Shown here piece after piece: positions 11,530-21,109 of a stretch of 64,000 nucleotides of DNA. The translations under genes and the position numbers were made by a program. The DNA is taken from NCBI GenBank assembly GCA_003339415.1, contig PDHQ01000006.1, forward strand, positions 424,046 through 488,045, given 5' to 3'. The notes beneath the pieces were generated by a model. It saw only the letters and a list, made by a program, of their open reading frames with translations. It had not been told where the DNA came from and did no database searches. Source of the DNA: Ophiocordyceps camponoti-saundersi (nom. inval.) (taxonomy: Eukaryota; Ascomycota; Sordariomycetes; Hypocreales; Ophiocordycipitaceae). The stretch's first letter is position 1, and every line of letters starts with the position of its first letter.

Positions 11530-12108
11530 ATGCTGTCCTCAGAAGCCTTAAGCTCAACTCTCATCAATCATCATCACCGCCTCATCCTCGACACACATCC
11601 TTCCTCGCAAAATTTACCAGAGAAAACAGTCATGACTTCAATCAGCTCAACACTCATCAATCATCTTCACCGCCTCATCCTTAACATATATCCTTCCTCG
11701 CAAAATTCAAGCCAAAAGGACACCGAGTCCCTGAATAAGCCGGAAAATCAGTATTACGGACTCACATATACGCCGGAAGAGAAAGAATACTTCTTTGGAA
11801 ACAAAAAGAAGGAACCTGAGGACAATCCACCACCAGATTTGGTATTCATTCGGAAAATCCCAGCTTCAGGTAGCGACCCGCAACTGTTGAAAAAGGCCTT
11901 ACATGAGTCAATTGGCGCAAATTATTTTCTGAAAAGGGACTGGCAGGATGACACGTATGATCTCTATGCGCGTCCGGGTTCTGAGTTTATGAATCATTGG
12001 GTGCGAATCTGCAGAGTTACCTCACCAGAGAGAAAAAAACGCATGTTATGTCACGGTTTTGACGAAAGCGATTGGCGCGAAGTTAAAGTTGGTTTCTACG
12101 ACTGTTGA
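11530..12108 (+). CDS. Small orphan protein with duplicated N-terminus (192 aa)
   Basis: An intronless frame of 192 codons from ATG 11530, unrecognised. An alternative start is ATG 11632, which would give 158 aa. The reason is a tandem duplication: 64 bp at 11551-11614 recur at 11644-11707, exactly 93 bp (31 codons) apart, so the STLINH(H/L)HRLIL and PSSQN peptides appear twice in frame. No signal peptide, membrane helix or known domain is visible. The body is Lys/Glu/Pro-rich, and the C-terminal half (LKKALHESIGANYFLKR, then W, Y, P and FMNHWV) resembles the tail of the 102-aa protein at 8400. Together they may be two members of a small lineage-specific family. No function is proposed. Confidence 0.5.
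   Translation: MLSSEALSSTLINHHHRLILDTHPSSQNLPEKTVMTSISSTLINHLHRLILNIYPSSQNSSQKDTESLNKPENQYYGLTYTPEEKEYFFGNKKKEPEDNPPPDLVFIRKIPASGSDPQLLKKALHESIGANYFLKRDWQDDTYDLYARPGSEFMNHWVRICRVTSPERKKRMLCHGFDESDWREVKVGFYDC
11551..11707. repeat. In-frame tandem duplication (2 x 64 bp, period 93)
   Basis: Copies at 11551-11614 and 11644-11707 differ at only a few positions and preserve the reading frame. The spacing of 93 bp is 31 codons, so the duplication lengthens the N-terminus of the small orphan protein rather than breaking it. Confidence 0.85.
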
Positions 12109-13035
12109 AAGGCAAACCAGACTCGGGCGGACTTGAAACTCGACAAGGGAATGTTGCCGTGGAGGGTGGGGATGAGGAGTTTTTGATTTTCGATGCAAGA
12201 AACTGATAGACAACAACTGCTCGTTTCCTACATGGCCATGATCACGGACCTTGACTAGACTGGTATATGATGCCATGACATGGCATTGAGAGATGTAGCA
12301 CGCATCCCTAGGATAATCTCTAGGATAAGACTGATGACCCGTCCTCTCGAGCTATCGTTCTCTAATATCTCGCATTCGATCCTTCAGAGCCGCAATGGTA
12401 GCATGTATGCAGGTAAAGGTAAACGAACGAGAAGGTGTGCTACAAAGTCGATATTGGTTTCACCAGCCTCGACTTTTTCCTCTACAATGCTGACAAGTCT
12501 TTCTACTGCCGGGCTGTGGCGTAGTCGTGGACCGTTCTCTAACATGTACCGACATATATATGTACACCCAACCCTGGTGAGGTGAGGCGCAGGTGTCGAA
12601 ACCCACACCGGGAATCAGCACGCGCCCGGATTCGAGGTCTTTTCAAGACAGACCAAGTTAAAGTCGGGAGTTTGTTATATGTCAAGAACAGGGCTTGGGA
12701 GAGATGTCCACGGGGGAGCACGTGCTACCCGCTGAGCTCTGGGCGTCGGAGGACGCGGTGATGATGTGGAGGGTTAAACGAGTCCGATCCCGGCATTGTC
12801 CATCGCGTTGTTTTTACGTGCACGAACGCTCAACTCCTCCACCTATATATATGCCTGCAGAGGCAACAGAGTATGGGGATAACGGAGGTTACATAGCCAC
12901 CACGCCAGTAACCCTTACTCCGATGATCCATCCTGTCTGCACAACGTGCCTGTTTCTGATTATCCAGCTTAAGGACTCGGATTCTCCTTGTAAGCTATGA
13001 ATTCAAAGTATAACATGGTAAATAAAGTGAGGCTC
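12109..13035. other. Gene-free region, holds one arm of a local duplication
   Basis: About 930 bp without a supportable gene. The part 12800-12922 is homologous to 13331-13460. A CGCCCGGATTCGAGG patch near 12625-12640 resembles the CATCCGGGTTCGAGG in the tRNA-like relic at 13531. This looks like debris of repeated local duplication. Confidence 0.5.
12800..12922. repeat. Diverged duplicate, copy A
   Basis: Shares the ordered words CGCGTTG.TTTT, GTGCACG, ATATGCCTGCA, GAGTATG and CATAGCCACCAC, then CAGTAA.CCTTA, with 13331-13460. Both copies lie about 100-200 bp outside the kinase fragment at 13036-13188, so they flank it as direct repeats. Confidence 0.65.
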
Positions 13036-13188
13036 CTACTTAAGAAAAGCTTTATCGACTTCTTGGCGAACCGAGGCTACACTGTAGATTTCTCGGACTT
13101 TCTCTCTAGGAATATACCAAGTCTTTCTGCCTGAGAAAGGTCCGTGGTTTTCGATTGATGCTTCGGCCAGTCGATCGGATATGGACAC
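13036..13188 (-). pseudogene. Fragment of a second kinase N-terminal domain
   Basis: On the minus strand about 50 codons, ending at a stop at 13036-13038, read through SISDRLAEASI, then KTWYIPREKVREIY and ASVRQEVDKAF. These match residue for residue in pattern the N-terminal domain of the kinase at 9186-10922 (SIVNQLAKVL, KSWYIPRGNLQDI, ASVRREIES). Nothing of the remaining domain or of the kinase core follows. It is a truncated paralogous relic, about 2.2 kb from the intact gene and in the same orientation. DNA similarity is also visible (GGAATATACCAAG in both). Confidence 0.75.
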
Positions 13189-13330
13189 AACTATATAAGA
13201 TGAGCCACGAATGTCTTAAATGTTATGCAATAGATGATAGGGACACGGAGTTTTTTCAAAGGTAAAAAAAATAAGTCATGGGACACCTCGTTCGGCTAAA
13301 TCGAGAGATTGATAGAAGCTGTGGGGGACC

Positions 13331-13460
13331 ATTTGCCGCGTTGCTTTTGCCAGTGCACGGCTGCACGTGGATAAATATGCCTGCACAGACTACCGAGTAT
13401 GCACAGCCTGCACATCGATGACGGGGGGTTCATAGCCACCACATCAGTAATCCTTATAAG
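13331..13460. repeat. Diverged duplicate, copy B
   Basis: Second arm of the duplication described at 12800-12922. It differs by scattered substitutions and small indels, for example CACAGACTACC against GAGGCAACA before GAGTATG. No coding potential is evident. Confidence 0.65.
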
Positions 13461-13530
13461 CTATAACTAACTGGTTGATGATATATACATGGTAGGCTGG
13501 TATGTGAGCATCAGTCCTCCAAGCCCATCC

Positions 13531-13609
13531 ACATCCGGGTTCGAGGCTTTGATGCCTAACTTGGTGCTCGTATGCAAACACGAGATTCTACCAATTAAAC
13601 CGTGCTGCT
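13531..13609 (-). pseudogene. tRNA-like relic (possible tRNA-Ala TGC pseudogene)
   Basis: The minus strand has an A-box-like D arm (GGTTTAATTGGTAGAATC) followed by CTCGTGTTTGCATACGAG. That is an anticodon stem with TGC in the loop, but it leaves an eight-base loop, as if one base of the 3' stem were lost. The expected GGTTCGA T arm in the same strand is not there and the acceptor ends do not pair. I therefore read it as a degraded tRNA or tRNA-derived element. tRNAscan-SE would settle it. Confidence 0.35.
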
Positions 13610-13646
13610 ACTTATAATACTGTTTCACAAACCACCTGCCTACTCA

Positions 13647-15834
13647 TCACGCACCCGTCTGTGCCCTGTACATGTGTTCGTATGCAATTGTGAAGACGGG
13701 TGACTCGACGACTTGCCAGTCTGCCGGCTCATTGAAGTCGCCAAAGACGGACAGGGCGCGGACGATGAACTTGTAACTCCCAGGAGGCGCGAATCCACCG
13801 GCGCCCAGCTGCCCATTCCACGAGAATACGTCGGTCCGACGGCCCTGGTGGACTTCGCCGAGACGGGAAACCATAGTTTGAGGGGCATCTACCGGCATGA
13901 TATCGACCCAGAGTAAAGGAGTCCCGAAGTTGAGTCTCACTACGACACCGGCAAGGTCGTGGATGGCACCTTTGGGTGAGGGACGTGCTACTCCGGGCGA
14001 CTTGAACTGCTCTCCTGATGGAGGATCCGGGAGGATAAAGGTAGAGTTCGGGGCGACGGGAGAGGACAGTCCATTGAGCGAGCGCATCAAAGAAATATCG
14101 CTGGCGCTGATGGTGGTGGCCGAGCGCATCGAGCCAGCCATACCGAGATATGGCACCGTCAGGGAGCTCCCTTCGGATCCGTTGATGGCAATCCAGCCGG
14201 ACCAGACCGGAAGCTGCTTGGGGTCTATCCCCTGCGGATCCGAAGCCGAGACACTAATAACGGCAGTTTGACGAGGTTCGACCACGATGGAGTCGTGGCT
14301 CAGTCGTATATCGGCCGCGGCATCGGAGCTTAGACTGTTACCGTAGACGTACTTTGTGGCTGCCGGAACGTTGGAAAGGTGGTACTCGATCTTGGACGAA
14401 CCGGAGTTAGCAATCACTATCTCGAATGATGGCACGCGATGCTCTGAGTCGCTGAAGGCGAGGGAAGGCGGGTAAACGAGTGTCTCGATCGTAGCGGCGT
14501 CCCATGCCTGTACCAGGCCAGCGCCCTGACCAGCCACGGACATGAAGCGGCCCGAGTCAGCCTGAGGCGCGGCCGTGGTCATCAGTATACTCTGAAGGAA
14601 GCCGACTGGAAGTCTCGTCTTTCGGGCCTCGAGAAGGAGGGCGACGATCCCAGCCACGAGCGGCGCGGCAAACGACGTTCCCGAATCCTCAGTATATCCG
14701 CCGTCGAGAGCCGGAACGGAGACGTTCGTGCCGGGAACGGCCACGTTGGGCTTGATACTGAGGTCCCATGCCGGACCGAACGAGGTGAAGTCGGCCATGT
14801 GGTTGACGGTTGTCGAAAAGGCACCGACAGCGATGATGCCGCGACCGACGGCCGGACCTTCTCCTCGGAAGAGACCATCAGGACCCTGATTCCCAAACGC
14901 CGCGATGGACGGAACGCCGAGCTCGCCGATGGACGAGACGATTTTAGACAATCGTCCCTCCGGCCAGTTCAAGCCAGCGTATACGCTCGACGAGGCGATC
15001 AGGTCCGGCTTATCCGTAAAGGCCGCGATCCAGCCGGCGATGATGGCATCTTCGTCCGCCAGGCCGTGGCAGTCGGAGACGCGATATGCGCCCAGCGTCG
15101 CGTTGGGAGCCACGCCTACGTAGCCGCTTTCTTCGTCGGAGCCGGCCAGTACGCCGGCGACGGCCGTGCCGTGGCCTGTGCAGTCCATGATGTCATTGCC
15201 ATCTCTGTCCGCCAGTAGGTTCCTCCCGAACGCTACACGGTCGCCGAACACGGGGAGCTTGTAGTTGATCTACTCCGATTCCTGCATCAGTTGACCTGAG
15301 CTTGTACGGTGCAGTCAACACCGAACTCACTCCTGAATCGACAATGGCGATGCGGATTCCGTTTCCCTTGAATCCTTTGGCATGAAGCTTGTCCACCTGC
15401 GTCACGACATGTGTCCAAGGCGTTTCGAATTGTTTCCTGGTGTCTCGTTTCCCGAATGTCTGGCTGGACCGCGCAAACCTCTCTTCGACCGGCGACTTCA
15501 CCCTCTGAACTCGCGTTACCGCTTTAACACCTTGCTTCTTCTCGAGAATGGGTTTCTTTGTCTCGACATCTGTCTCATCGCCTAGCTGAAAGGAAATGGC
15601 TCTGTAAAGGTCCGAGTCGACCTTGTGGCGTATTGTGCCGCCCCATGACTTGACAGTATCGTCTATCTCATTTAGGAGGTTGCTTGATTCGCACTCAACC
15701 ATCAAAGTGGCCGGGACGACTGAGAAATCCGGACTGTCTGTGGTTCCATTCGAGACGGTGGCGTTATTACTTCTCGCAGCCTGGACCGTAGCTGCTGAAA
15801 CACAAAGGAGAAAGAAGGGTTGCAAGCGAACCAT
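13647..15834 (-). CDS. Secreted subtilisin-like serine protease (S8 family)
   Basis: Two exons, 15834-15331 and 15269-13647, joined by a 61-nt intron (GTGAGT...AGTAG), give 708 aa. The start at 15834 is chosen because it opens on a signal peptide (VRLQPFFLLCVSAATVQA). A propeptide of about 125 residues follows. The triad is Asp166 (IAIVDSG), His201 (DCTGHGTAVAGVLAG) and Ser367 (SGTSFAAPLVAG), with the oxyanion Asn in AAFGNQGPDG. The C-terminal 300 residues look like a fibronectin-III-like fold with a beta-rich tail, as in the large secreted minor-protease (Vpr-like) fungal subtilases. It should act outside the cell in protein degradation. In insect- or nematode-associated fungi such enzymes attack host cuticle, but that role is inference here. 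Confidence 0.9.
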
Positions 15835-16849
15835 TGCAAAAGTGCCCTTTTCGGGGGTACTAGTTGACTCTGGATGTGCAACGGGAAATCTTTCACTAAA
15901 AGTCACATAAAGCAACGACCTCTGAGTTCTTCATCTTTCGTTTTATAAGGCAGAGGAAACTTGCATCCTGATCCAACCGCAAATGGAGAGAAATTTCCTT
16001 ATTAACGCTCGTTCACGCGCTGCCAGGTTTTTGACCCTTCCAATTTCCAACCGTCACTGTTGCTTGGAAAGCCCTTGAGAATAGGTTCCCGACGCTTCCA
16101 AGGATAAAGCTGGGGACGGGACTCGAAGAAACTACCCGTAAAGATGAAGCTGAAAGCTGAAGACCAAGACAACCCACGTGGATACACTCGCAACTCCTCA
16201 TCCACGTAATCGTCATAGGAGCTGATGACGAGTCAACAGTTCGATATGCAGATATTGGTATATCTTTCCGTTCAAAAGTGAACGCGAGGGAAGTTACCCC
16301 TTCGACTACAAGAGAGGGTTTGAGGGACATACATGTAAGTGAGATTTACAAGAATACGTGAGGATAAATTCAAAGCGGCCCTAAGACAATTGTAGTCCGA
16401 GATCAGCAGCTCGTAAGATCGAATTACATTCTTGTTAGTCCCGTCCAACAGCATCGCCAAATCCGTACACGAGGTAGTTATATAGTCCCAGTTGCAAACG
16501 ACTTCGCAAGTCGGAATTGGCTTATTGATCACGTTGAACGAGACCAACAAGCACAGCCTGGCTTCCAGTTTGCATAGTTCTCTGTCATCAATGTTGGCGA
16601 TGGAATGATTTACATGTGGAAACTGCTGAATGACCTACCTGTTAAGAGAGGTTCCAAACGTTCTTATGAGCTCCTTCCATTGCCCAGGACAAAGAATAAG
16701 AATAATAAAAGACAAATAAGCAACTTAGAAAGGATGATTAGAAATCAAGGCAACTTCGATATCAAGAAGCCAAAGCAAGGCAATAGCAAGGCAAGGCAAT
16801 GGACGGTGCACTGGGGAAATTACGGCAAAATCGACTCAGTTGCGGGCCG
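15835..16849. other. Intergenic, nothing supportable
   Basis: About 1 kb upstream of the protease. A short frame from 16605 is Lys/Asn-rich with no family feature. It runs on into the decayed gene but does not explain it. Confidence 0.45.
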
Positions 16850-17125
16850 ATTCATATTTGCACGTCATCTCTACTGGGAACACCCTCCTCCCTCCGGACA
16901 ATCTCGACGGCGACCAGGTCCTGGCCCTCACCAAGTTCATGCAGAGGATGAGGCTTCACTCGCTATAACAAGATCGCCTCGGCCAAGGTGCGCGACCTCT
17001 TCGTGCAGCTACATGGTGCCGACCGGCTACTTCTTAGTAGGCTATCTCGGGCTTTGATGTTGCATTGGAGAACGTCATTACCAACAAGGCGCCAGCTGGC
17101 CCAACTCTCGTCTCTGCCCTGTTAG
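16850..17125 (+). pseudogene. Decayed protein-coding fragment (frameshifted)
   Basis: Three successive frames each read as ordinary protein and hand over to one another. The first is GNTLLPPDNLDGDQVLALTK, then F-M-Q-R-M. The second is RYNKIASAKVRDLFVQLHGA, then D-R-L-L. The third is AISGFDVALENVITNKAPAG, then P-T-L-V-S-A-L-L. The stops between them, and the absence of splice sites at the handovers, indicate a gene broken by at least two indels. I do not recognise the family. The alternating helix-like pattern is loosely reminiscent of small secreted helical proteins, but this is a guess. Confidence 0.45.
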
Positions 17126-17781
17126 TTGGAAGCGTGTATCCGGACTGCACGCTCACTTCCCATCCCTCGACTTGCTCGCGTTCCCGCTCAATCTTTTAAA
17201 GGCAACGGCCCGTTCTGTATGTTTATAAGTACGTATGTATGTATGCCGAAGCGCGTGGCATCTCAGGCTCTACATCCTTTCCAAGTGCGATCACGCTGCG
17301 CGAATTTGAACCATGGCTTTACCCCGGCATTCCCCCGCGAGGTAGCACAACACGTGCGTCGTCGTCATCGGCAACTCTCCGTCAGGCTTCGGGCGGCATG
17401 TTTTTTTCGTTGGGGAGGCGTCACTGGTCATCTCTCGCTTTGGGCGCATCTGCGGTGAAAAACTTTCGTAGACCCTGTCTGTGGCTTCCCCAGACTCACC
17501 GAGTGCATCGGATTATCTAATCTAATATGTGAGAGATAATCATATTATAAGCCCACCTCTCCAAAAAGCTCTTGGGAAAATTACACCTGTTTGTTGCCTG
17601 ACTCTGACTCTTCGCCCAACACCTACGACTACCTATTCATATATTCTTTGCTTCTTCTGCTCTATTCCTACTCCTCTTCACGGCCGCCAGCTTTATATCG
17701 CGATGCTCCTGTAATCCAGTCTCCACCTATCTCGATCCGCCTCTCGTCCAAGCTCTCACAGCTCACCCTAAGCCGCTCTCG
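17126..17781. promoter_or_regulatory. Probable promoter/5' leader of the phosphofructokinase gene
   Basis: About 650 bp before the PFK start. The last 230 bp are strongly C/T-rich (TCTGACTCTTCGCCC, CTCCTCTTCACGG and similar), as in highly expressed fungal glycolytic genes. A CACGTG E-box core lies near 17351-17356. A TATG microsatellite lies near 17233. No gene is seen. Confidence 0.45.
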
Positions 17782-20255
17782 ATGGCGCCCAAGAAGAAAA
17801 TCGCCGTCATGACCTCGGGAGGAGACTCTCCAGGCATGAACGGCGTCGTCCGTGCCGTCGTCCGCATGGCCATACACCTCGGATGCGACGCCTTTGCCGT
17901 CTACGAAGGCTACGAGGGGCTCGTCCGCGGCGGCGACCTGATCAGGCAGATGGACTGGCACGACGTCCGCGGCTGGCTTTCCGAGGGCGGTACCCTCATC
18001 GGAACTGCTCGCTGTATGGCCTTTTACGAGCGTCCAGGCCGTCTTCAGGCTGCCAAGAACATGGTCCTTCACGGTATCGACGCCCTCATCATCTGCGGCG
18101 GTGATGGCTCCCTGACCGGCGCCGACCGATTTCGCTCTGAATGGCCTTCTCTCCTCGCCGAGCTCGTCCAAAAAGGCCAGTTGACCAAGGAACAAACCAA
18201 GCCGTACGAGCACCTCAACATTGTTGGTATCGTCGGCTCCATCGACAACGACCTCTCCGGCACCGACGCGACCATCGGCTGCTACTCGGCGCTGTCCAGA
18301 ATCTGCGAAATGGTCGACTACATCGAAGCCACTGCCTCGTCTCATTCGCGCGCCTTCGTCATCGAGGTCATGGGCCGTCATTGCGGTTGGCTGGCTCTTC
18401 TCGCTGGCGTAGCCACGGGTGCCGATTTCGTCTTCATTCCCGAACGCCCCCAGGACCAAGATTGGCGTCAGGAAATGTCTGTCGTCGTCCGAAGAGTAAG
18501 CGATGCTACTATTCCTCCTCCCAACTTCCTGGCGTCACCCTAACTCGTACCCTGCAGCACCGGAAGCTGGGCAAGCGTAAAACCATCGTCATTGTCGCCG
18601 AGGGCGCCCGCGACAAGGACGGCGCCAAGATTCACCCCGAGGCCATCAAGGACCTCTTATCAGACAAGGGTGAAGGCAGTCTGGGCCTCGACACCCGCAT
18701 CACCACTCTCGGTCACGTACAGCGGGGTGGCACTGCCGTCGCCTACGATCGTACCCTTGCTACGCTCCAGGGTGTCGAGGCCGTCAAGGCCGTGCTCGAG
18801 GCCACGCCCGAAACCGAGACCTGCTTCATTGCCATCACAGAGAACAAGATAGTTCGGAAGCCACTTATGGAAGCGGTCCAGGAGACCAAGGATGTGGCCG
18901 CCGCCGTCGAGGCCAAGGAGTTTGACAGAGCCATGTCGCTACGCGATACCGAGTTTGCCGACCAATACAGGTCCTATCTGACGACGACGAATGTCTTGGC
19001 AGACGATTGCAGACTACCTGAGAAGAGCGTAAGTCCCGTCATGGTCTGACGGCTCGGTCTATCGCTGACGAAACCACCGAAATAGAGAATGAAGATCGGC
19101 TTTATCAACGTGGGCGCACCCGCTGGCGGTATGAACGCGGCGGTGCGCGCCGCTGTAGCTTACTGCATCAGCCGTGGCCACGAGCCTATTGCCATACACA
19201 ATGGGTTCGCTGGCTTTGCCCGCCATCACGACGACAAGCCCCTCGGCGCCGTACGTCCGTTTGACTGGCTCGAGGTCGACGGCTGGGCCAGCAAGGGCGG
19301 CTCCGAAATCGGCACCAACCGCGAGCTGCCCTCCGAGTCTGGCATGGAGCTCATTGCCAACCTGATCGAGCAGTATCAGTTCGACGCCCTCTTCATTGTC
19401 GGCGGCTTCGAGGCCTTCCATTCGGTTTCGCAGCTTCGTAAGGCAAGGGATAACTTCCCGTCGCTCTGCATCCCCATATGTCTTCTCCCTGCCACCATCT
19501 CCAATAACGTCCCAGGCACCGAATACTCGCTGGGCTCCGACACCTGTCTCAACGAGCTGGTCCACTACTGCGACAAGATCAAGCAATCCGCCTCGGCCAC
19601 GCGCCGCCGCGTCTTCGTTATCGAGACGCAGGGCGGCCGTTCGGGCTACGTTGCGACGCTCAGCGGACTCAATGTCGGGGCGTCGGCTGTATACACCCCC
19701 GAGGAGGGCATCAGCCTCGAGATGCTCAACGCGGATGTCAAGCACTTGAAAGAGGTCTTTCGCAAGGACAGGGGTCAGTCTCGTGCTGGTCGCCTGATTC
19801 TCGTCAACGAAAAGGCTAGTAAAGTCTATGATGCCAAGTTGATTGCGAGCATCATTCGAGATGAGGCACACGACCGGTTCGAGAGCCGAGAGAGCATCCC
19901 CGGCCATGTGCAGCAGGGTGGGGTGCCCTCGCCGATGGATCGCTGCCGCGCCGTCCGGCTGGCCATCAAGTGCATCCAGCATCTTGAAGACTTTGGGCGC
20001 AACGCTCACAATCGGGTCAAGAAGGATCCCAACAGCACGACTGTCATCGGAATCCAGGGAACCGAGGTCGTTTTTACGCCCATGAAGAAACTGGAGGAGG
20101 AAGCGACGGACTGGCCGAACCGCCGTCCCAAGCATGCCTACTGGATGCACATGAAGGAGGTGGTTGATATCCTGGGCGGCAGGCCGCAATATCCCCGACC
20201 GGAAAGGAGCCTCGAGGGGCTGCTCGCTAAGGATACGAAGCGTGGAATCGCATAA
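17782..20255 (+). CDS. ATP-dependent 6-phosphofructokinase
   Basis: Catalyses fructose 6-phosphate + ATP to fructose 1,6-bisphosphate, the committed step of glycolysis in the cytosol. Exons 17782-18495, 18558-19028 and 19086-20255 (introns of 62 and 57 nt) give 784 aa, the usual size of the eukaryotic duplicated enzyme. The N-terminal catalytic half has [10 protein letters not shown] (ATP loop, Asp15), [22 protein letters not shown] (153-162, catalytic Asp region) and MGRHCGW. The C-terminal regulatory half has [43 protein letters not shown] and [15 protein letters not shown]. Fungal enzymes are regulated by fructose 2,6-bisphosphate, AMP, ATP and citrate. That regulation is known for the family and not visible here. 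The gene is the single-subunit filamentous type. It faces the convergent MFS gene. Confidence 0.97.
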
Positions 20256-21109
20256 CGTGACGGGACTGAAGGCCCGGGTTTCATTGATTGCCTGTACTGT
20301 CTGGAGTCGGCGCTGGAGAGGTGGGACTTGCATAGAGTGATTGGGATGGAGTAGTTGGGTGACTTGTGAAAAGGCAAAGGAAGCCTATGACAAAGGGGAA
20401 GGTAAAGGAAAAGAGAAGAGAAGAAAAATCACAACTCAAAACTCGGATGATGTTGATATTGGCTGCCTACGGGTTTGATGTCTCGCTCGGGCTTTGAATT
20501 CTTCAGTCGTGTGTCTTTATTGGTATGGTGATGCACGATAGGAACGGATGAGGATGAAGCGGACGTGGTGCCAGAGTTGATGCGCTGATCAGTCATTCGA
20601 TGGTATTTGAGTTGACTTTTTTCCCCAGTTGTGATACTGACAGGAGGCATGACGGACGTGCAAACATACATAGACTTTGGAGCACGGGCGGGTTTCCCCC
20701 TTGAAGGAGATGGTTCCGGAAAATGGATGTGTGCAACTCACAGTCAGTCGAGAGGCGTGAGTATTCTTTCGTTGATACCGGGATGATACCAGAGGGATCG
20801 AAATGGATAACCTCGACAGTTTGACACCAACACTCACGAGGGCACAAGAAGACGGATCCCTTGTCAACACAACAAGATTGCGGTCTGGGTATCTTCTAAC
20901 TGAGTAGAGCCAATGACCGCTGCTCTGCCCACCCCGAGGCAGGCTGCCGCTACGATAGTGATACCGAGCGCCTGTTAATCCAAGAAAGCATGCCGTTCCT
21001 TTTCCCGGTTCCCTTAAGCCAATTCTCCATTAACAGCGACATGCTATAATGATAGCAGGATAATGCAGCTTTCCCTCCCCTTTCTCCAATCTTAAACTCT
21101 CGCCAACTT
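20256..21109. other. Convergent 3' intergenic region, no gene seen
   Basis: About 850 bp between the ends of the PFK gene and the MFS gene. Minus-strand frames of 80-93 codons at 20429-20870 overlap one another in different frames and carry no motif. The region probably contains both 3' UTRs. Confidence 0.5.

Noticed and set aside
17668..18459. Minus-strand frame of 263 codons over PFK exon 1
   Set aside because: Same cause: antisense of conserved PFK codons, Asp/Gly-rich composition without domains.
19059..20333. Long minus-strand frame (424 codons) opposite the PFK gene
   Set aside because: It is the antisense shadow of a GC3-rich, highly conserved coding exon. It has no start context, motif or splice sites of its own.
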